The notes beneath the pieces were generated by a model. That model did no database searches and had not been told where the DNA came from. It worked only from the letters and a program-made list of their open reading frames with translations. Below, piece after piece: positions 60,645 through 64,000 of a stretch of 64,000 bases of DNA. The stretch lies in assembly GCA_041398745.1 (NCBI GenBank), contig JAWKUB010000010.1, positions 186,001 to 250,000 on the forward strand, read 5' to 3'. This DNA is from JACKHO01 sp041398745. GTDB lineage: Bacteria > Planctomycetota > Planctomycetia > Planctomycetales > Planctomycetaceae. The position numbers and the translations under genes were made by a program. Every line of letters begins with the position of its first letter. The first letter of the stretch is position 1.

Positions 60645-61751
60645 TTACTGATCGACTCGGCAGTTGCGGAGCGCCAGCAGGGCGTAGGCCGTGACGAGGT
60701 TCGCGTCGCCTTCCATCCAACGTGGTTGTTCGTTCTTCCAGCTGCCATTTTCAGCCTGAACTGCGGCCAAATGGTCGACAAGTTCACGACGCCAGTTGTG
60801 CTTTGTGCCATTGGACTCGACGAATTCGTCCACTTCCATGACGGACAGGGATTTGGCGAACGTCTGGTAGTAGTAGAACAATCCCTGTTGTCCCATCCCG
60901 GGATTTTCTTCGATGGTGTAGAACTGCCGAATCCATTCTTGTGCGGCTTTGACACGAGGATCGTCCGGTTCGACACCGGCGTAAATCATGCTCTTGAGTC
61001 CGGCGTACGTCATGCTCGCATACGACCGCAGTCCACCGTCAGGATTGGCGCCGGCCTGGGACGAACCTCCAGCGGCAGGAGTGTAGTAGAAGCCACCATC
61101 TTTCACTTTGCTGGCGAATTCGGTTTGATTGTGCGGCGACTCGAGGTTCTGGCAACGGGACACAAACACGGCCGCCTTCTTGAAGGCCGGATCATTCTGC
61201 GAGACACCTGCGGCTCGCAATGCTTCCAGCAGGTAGGCTGTGTTGGACAAGTCAGGCCGGGAGTGGCTGCCATAGCCAGCGCCCCCATAGGCTCCGTCTT
61301 CCTCGTCAATGGACTCCGTTTCATCCCACTGGAGCCCCTTCAGGAAATCTGCGGCGCGGGAAATGGTTTCGTTGTAGCGACCATCATTGTTGGCTGAGTT
61401 CAGAGCCAAAAGAATGATGGACGTTTCGTAGTTCTTATGATTGGTCTCAGGGTGATAAATCCCACCATCTTTCTGGATGAACGACTCCAGGTGAGCCAAC
61501 GCCTTCTTCACAACAGGATCATCCACAGAGGCACCAGACTCGAGCAGCGAGTACGTTACAAGCCCGGAAATTCCGGGAGCTGCAGGGGAGGTCCAGCTTC
61601 CATCTGCAGCCTGAGAACTCTTTAAGAATTCCACGCCATGCTTCGTGATGTTGTGAAGCTTCTCGGCATCGACTCCCGTTTCCGGCGCCGCGAGAGACGC
61701 GGAAATGAGAACTCCAAAAAGTGACGCACAAAATGCCAGTGAACGTGTCAT
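60645..61751 (-). CDS. Secreted prenyltransferase/squalene oxidase repeat protein
   Basis: The ATG at 61751 starts the signal peptide MTRSLAFCASLFGVLISASLAA. The mature part is an alpha/alpha toroid of QW-like repeats: GVEFLKSSQAADGSWTSPAA, AHLESFIQKDGGIYHPETNH, LLEALRAAGVSQNDPAFKKA, NPDGGLRSYASMTYAGLKSM and QEWIRQFYTIEENPGMGQQG. The motif D-x-D-D-T-A of true terpene cyclases is missing, so it is unlikely to make hopanoids. In planctomycetes this exported fold is common and has been seen next to pilin-like proteins. It may bind a surface component. The frame is open further upstream to 61940, but that part runs through a repeat. Confidence 0.8.
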   Translation of the reverse strand: MTRSLAFCASLFGVLISASLAAPETGVDAEKLHNITKHGVEFLKSSQAADGSWTSPAAPGISGLVTYSLLESGASVDDPVVKKALAHLESFIQKDGGIYHPETNHKNYETSIILLALNSANNDGRYNETISRAADFLKGLQWDETESIDEEDGAYGGAGYGSHSRPDLSNTAYLLEALRAAGVSQNDPAFKKAAVFVSRCQNLESPHNQTEFASKVKDGGFYYTPAAGGSSQAGANPDGGLRSYASMTYAGLKSMIYAGVEPDDPRVKAAQEWIRQFYTIEENPGMGQQGLFYYYQTFAKSLSVMEVDEFVESNGTKHNWRRELVDHLAAVQAENGSWKNEQPRWMEGDANLVTAYALLALRNCRVDQ

Positions 61752-61843
61752 GAGGTTGTCTCTTGTTGCAATGCCTGCTTGGGACTGATGATATCTCGAT
61801 AGATGAAAAAACGCGATGGCTTGACCTGCCGAAACTACTGACC

Positions 61844-61921
61844 GTTTCAAAACCGGGTGGCACAGACATTCTTGTTTGTGTTTTTCCAGCACTTGAATCA
61901 ATGCCGACAAGGTTCTGAAAC
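61844..61921. repeat. MITE-like element, family A, complete copy 2 (78 bp)
   Basis: The ends are GTTTCAAAAC (61844) and GTTCTGAAAC (61912), imperfect inverted repeats. Between them is CCGGGTGGCACAGACATTCT, then TGTTTGTGTTTTTCCAGC, which is the reverse complement of the family A core with GGAAAAACAC. It matches the copy at 30560-30638 in length and structure. It overlaps no gene and lies between the DUF1559 and prenyltransferase-repeat genes. Confidence 0.75.
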
Positions 61922-61926
61922 TGCCT

Positions 61927-62943
61927 TTAGAATTCTCCAATCACTTCGCCGTTTGCACGGGTTCCCAGTGCGCGCCAGACGCCTTGATCAATGTTCTCGG
62001 AAATCGTCCGACAGGAGCCGTCCACGAGCGCGACGTTAACCGCGCCAATATGGAAGCTGCGAGAGGTCACAATTGCGTAGGAGGGGCTTCCGGCACTGCC
62101 GTTCTTTCCTTCCTGCCAGGAATTGTAGTCGCATGTGTACGTCTGGCCGCCATTGCTGCATTTTGTATCCGAATTCGGCACGAGTGTCGTTGTAATTCCC
62201 TCATGATGCACCCGCCCGTCGGCCCACTCGGTGTGCCCAGTGTTCTTGAATTCCCCGCCACTGGCGATAAATGTCTCCGCCTCGGCGATTGTGGTCGGCG
62301 GCGTAGTTGAAGGTGGGCCACCGTTTCGCATGTACGGCTGCCACGCTTTCACTTCTGCTGCGAGCAGCGTATTGGAGGTTCCGTCGATGACATTCTTGAA
62401 TGACATCGAAGAGTTGGGATGAAACATTCCATCTCCCCCCTTCTTCGTGATGGGGTCAAATACAAACCAAGTCCCAAAATTAAATCCGTAGGTCGTGGGA
62501 AAGAGCAGCGACTTTCCGCCGCCGGGATCTCGAATTCGATCTGACCCAGGATCACTCGGACAGGAGTAGACGGGAATTTTCAGCCCGCTGATTTCTGATT
62601 GAAAGTCCCAGGCGGTTGAGAGGTCCACCTTGTTGTATAGAGTTCCCTGTTCCAGATACGGCAGAATTCGGCCGTGGACGCTCCAGGAACCATTGTTGGC
62701 GGTGTTTGTCACTGCCAAATTGATGGTGGCGCTGGGGGGGAATTTGGAATTGGCATCGGCATAGTTGTGAATTGCCAGGCCAATTTGCTTCAAATTGTTT
62801 TTGCACTGCGACCGCCTTGCTGCTTCCCGTGCCTGCTGAACTGCAGGAAGCAGCAGGGCGATGAGAATTGCAATGATGGCAATCACCACAAGCAACTCAA
62901 TGAGCGTGAAACCAGGATGTCGACTCAAGCGACGAGAAAGCAT
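61927..62943 (-). CDS. DUF1559 domain protein with prepilin-type N terminus (second)
   Basis: The ATG at 62943 (62991 is also open) gives SRHPGFTLIELLVVIAIIAI, then LLLPAVQQAREAARRSQCKN and NLKQIGLAIHNYADANSKFP. The first 60 residues are nearly identical in pattern to the protein at 17609. The end contains RSFHIGAVNVALVDGSCRTI, the conserved surface block of the family. It is expected to be cleaved by a prepilin peptidase and to reach the cell surface as a minor pseudopilin or fibre component. The prenyltransferase-repeat gene lies downstream on the same strand, separated from it by a family A element. Confidence 0.93.
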   Translation of the reverse strand: MLSRRLSRHPGFTLIELLVVIAIIAILIALLLPAVQQAREAARRSQCKNNLKQIGLAIHNYADANSKFPPSATINLAVTNTANNGSWSVHGRILPYLEQGTLYNKVDLSTAWDFQSEISGLKIPVYSCPSDPGSDRIRDPGGGKSLLFPTTYGFNFGTWFVFDPITKKGGDGMFHPNSSMSFKNVIDGTSNTLLAAEVKAWQPYMRNGGPPSTTPPTTIAEAETFIASGGEFKNTGHTEWADGRVHHEGITTTLVPNSDTKCSNGGQTYTCDYNSWQEGKNGSAGSPSYAIVTSRSFHIGAVNVALVDGSCRTISENIDQGVWRALGTRANGEVIGEF

Positions 62944-63220
62944 TGAAAAGAAGCCTGTCAAGGAGAAGCTGTGGCAATGGATGTACTGCACCGTCCTCGA
63001 AGCAAACAGCGCGCCGCTGTTGGAAATTCAAAGAGTGCTGGCTTCTTTCATCCAACTTGAGCTGGCCGTGGCGGCGGAATCGCCACGGCGGCGAATTGTT
63101 CGCCAAGACGGCATTCGAATCAGTAAGGACCGATAGACCGGTTGCACATCTGCGGGACTCTTCTACAGTAGTGGTGTTGAAACTGCATCAAATGATGCCA
63201 CCTATCCGGAGAAATACTTC

Positions 63221-63793
63221 ATGACTCGTCAAATGGTTATTGCCACGTTGTTGGCTGTTGGACTTTCTGCGACTGCTTCGTTTGCCGCCGACAAGGAGAG
63301 CAAGGTGCCCGCACCACTCGATTTCAAAATGAATTCCCTGGAAGGGAAGGAAGTGAATTTGGCCGAATACCACGGGAAAGTGGTGCTTATGGTCAACGTA
63401 GCCAGCAAGTGCGGAGCGACCCCGCAGTACGCGGCTTTGGAGTCGCTCCACGAAGTTTTTGAAGATCAAGGACTCGTCGTGTTGGGCTTTCCTTGTAACC
63501 AGTTTGGAAAGCAGGAACCCGGGACCGCTGCTGAAATTCGCGAATTCTGCAGCAGCACGTATGATGTGAAGTTCCCGATGTTTGCGAAAATTGACGTAAA
63601 TGGCGAAGAAGCGGCACCGCTCTACAAGTATCTGACCAGTGATGAGTCGGGACACCCAGGCAAGATTCGCTGGAACTTTGAGAAGTTCCTCGTGGACCGT
63701 AACGGGAAAGTCGTTGCCCGCTTCGCAACGAGCGTTGCTCCGGACTCAGATGAAGTGGTCGCTGCAATCAAAGCTGCACTGGCTGAGAAGTAG
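63221..63793 (+). CDS. Exported glutathione peroxidase family protein (thiol peroxidase)
   Basis: The signal peptide is VIATLLAVGLSATASFA. The GPx blocks are NVASKCGATPQYAALESLHE, whose cysteine is the catalytic position (selenocysteine in animals), VLGFPCNQFGKQEPGTAAEI with the glutamine of the tetrad, and KIRWNFEKFLVDRNGKVVAR with the tryptophan. The product reduces hydroperoxides with thioredoxin or glutathione; the signal peptide suggests that it acts outside the cytoplasm. Its 190 residues are normal once the leader is removed. The gene is monocistronic, with a rho-independent terminator 58 bases after the stop. It is on the opposite strand from its DUF1559 neighbour. Confidence 0.93.
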   Translation: MTRQMVIATLLAVGLSATASFAADKESKVPAPLDFKMNSLEGKEVNLAEYHGKVVLMVNVASKCGATPQYAALESLHEVFEDQGLVVLGFPCNQFGKQEPGTAAEIREFCSSTYDVKFPMFAKIDVNGEEAAPLYKYLTSDESGHPGKIRWNFEKFLVDRNGKVVARFATSVAPDSDEVVAAIKAALAEK

Positions 63794-63850
63794 GCGGCAA
63801 GTCACTGCTCGACTGCATCAGGAATGTGGTGTGGGGATGACTGTAAATCC

Positions 63851-63893
63851 AGGGGGCATTCGCGACAAACACGTGCGTGAATGCCCCCTTTTT
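63851..63893 (+). terminator. Rho-independent terminator of the glutathione peroxidase gene
   Basis: GGGGGCATTC and GAATGCCCCC form a 10-bp stem around a 17-base loop, directly followed by TTTTT. Confidence 0.9.
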
Positions 63894-64000
63894 ACACTCA
63901 ATTGCTGGCACAAAGTTCTGCGATCTTTGCAGTTCGAAGAATCTAGTAACGAACTTCAAATCGACGTTGACATTTGGAAAAGCATTCTTACCATCCACGT
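63894..64000. other. Right-hand end of the window, no gene identified
   Basis: No recognisable gene begins in the last 107 bases. An open frame on the minus strand lies across the terminator and is not believed. Confidence 0.4.

Noticed and set aside
1..64000. CRISPR array, prophage, restriction-modification or known anti-phage systems
   Set aside because: No regularly spaced repeats, Cas-like, capsid, integrase or methyltransferase-endonuclease pair was seen. The SUKH and AAA proteins alone do not make a defence system.

Overview
The window looks like chromosomal DNA of a planctomycete (Planctomycetota, probably class Planctomycetia). The evidence is the gene content: DUF1559 pseudopilin-like proteins carrying the FTLIELLVVIAII signature, large secreted PSCyt1/DUF1549/DUF1553 cytochrome-like proteins paired with DUF1501 proteins, a DUF1592/DUF1552 pair, sulfatases with C-x-P-x-R motifs, a CRTAC1 (FG-GAP plus ASPIC/UnbV) protein, PQQ propellers and many signal peptides. 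Shine-Dalgarno signals are weak or absent at most starts. GTG and TTG starts occur. No rRNA gene, no complete tRNA gene, no CRISPR array, no prophage and no origin of replication was seen.

Layout. Positions 1-2488: tail of a calcium-binding repeat protein, a hypothetical lipoprotein and a GntR regulator facing away from the next cluster. 2569-12971: a polysaccharide-degradation-type cluster (glycosidase-like/serine hydrolase fusion, PSCyt1-DUF1549-DUF1553, DUF1501, DUF4091-like glycosidase) interrupted by a REP-associated tyrosine transposase between two copies of its repeat. 13028-16763: a 5'-truncated IS5-family element joined to a decayed surface-protein gene. 17609-22304: DUF1559, lipoprotein, CRTAC1 and TPR genes. 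22669-24170: a nearly full-length second IS5 copy. 24355-34955: SUKH protein, a very large PQQ propeller with an embedded methyltransferase-like domain, SGNH hydrolase, sulfatase, DUF6868, SDR reductase and MOSC protein. 35217-43649: membrane-bound sigma54 activator, zinc-ribbon protein, membrane protein, glycosyltransferase, DNA glycosylase, atypical DUF1559 protein and a small secreted beta-trefoil candidate. 44185-45588: IS1380 remnant and an AAA ATPase. 45664-59300: three more cytochrome/DUF1501/DUF1552-type sets with a PatB-like aminotransferase and a second sulfatase. 59556-63793: GspJ-like pseudopilin, prenyltransferase-repeat protein, DUF1559 protein and glutathione peroxidase.

How the genes fit together. 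The secreted cytochrome-like proteins sit next to DUF1501 or DUF1552 partners, and three of the four sets are near a sulfatase or glycosidase-type gene. This suggests extracytoplasmic breakdown of sulfated or complex polysaccharides, which is inference because the biochemical role of the DUF families is not established. The DUF1559 genes and the GspJ-like gene belong to the type II secretion/pilin-like machinery typical of the phylum.

The most distinctive non-genic content is a set of repeat families. These are (A) short palindromic elements with the core ACAGGAATGTCTGTGCCACC, at least eight copies, two of which are complete about 79 bp MITE-like units with terminal inverted repeats close to GTTTCAAAAC; (B) a bipartite REP repeat with one copy on each side of its probable transposase; and (C) a GC-rich palindrome family. 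Several genes are visibly broken or altered: an 11-bp tandem duplication frameshifts the DUF1592 gene behind its signal peptide, both IS5 copies share the same internal frame break, and a large repeat protein gene carries homopolymer frameshifts plus three in-frame stops. I found no clear new defence system. The best candidates for unusual biology are the transposase/REP unit, the MITE network and the DUF1592 frameshift.
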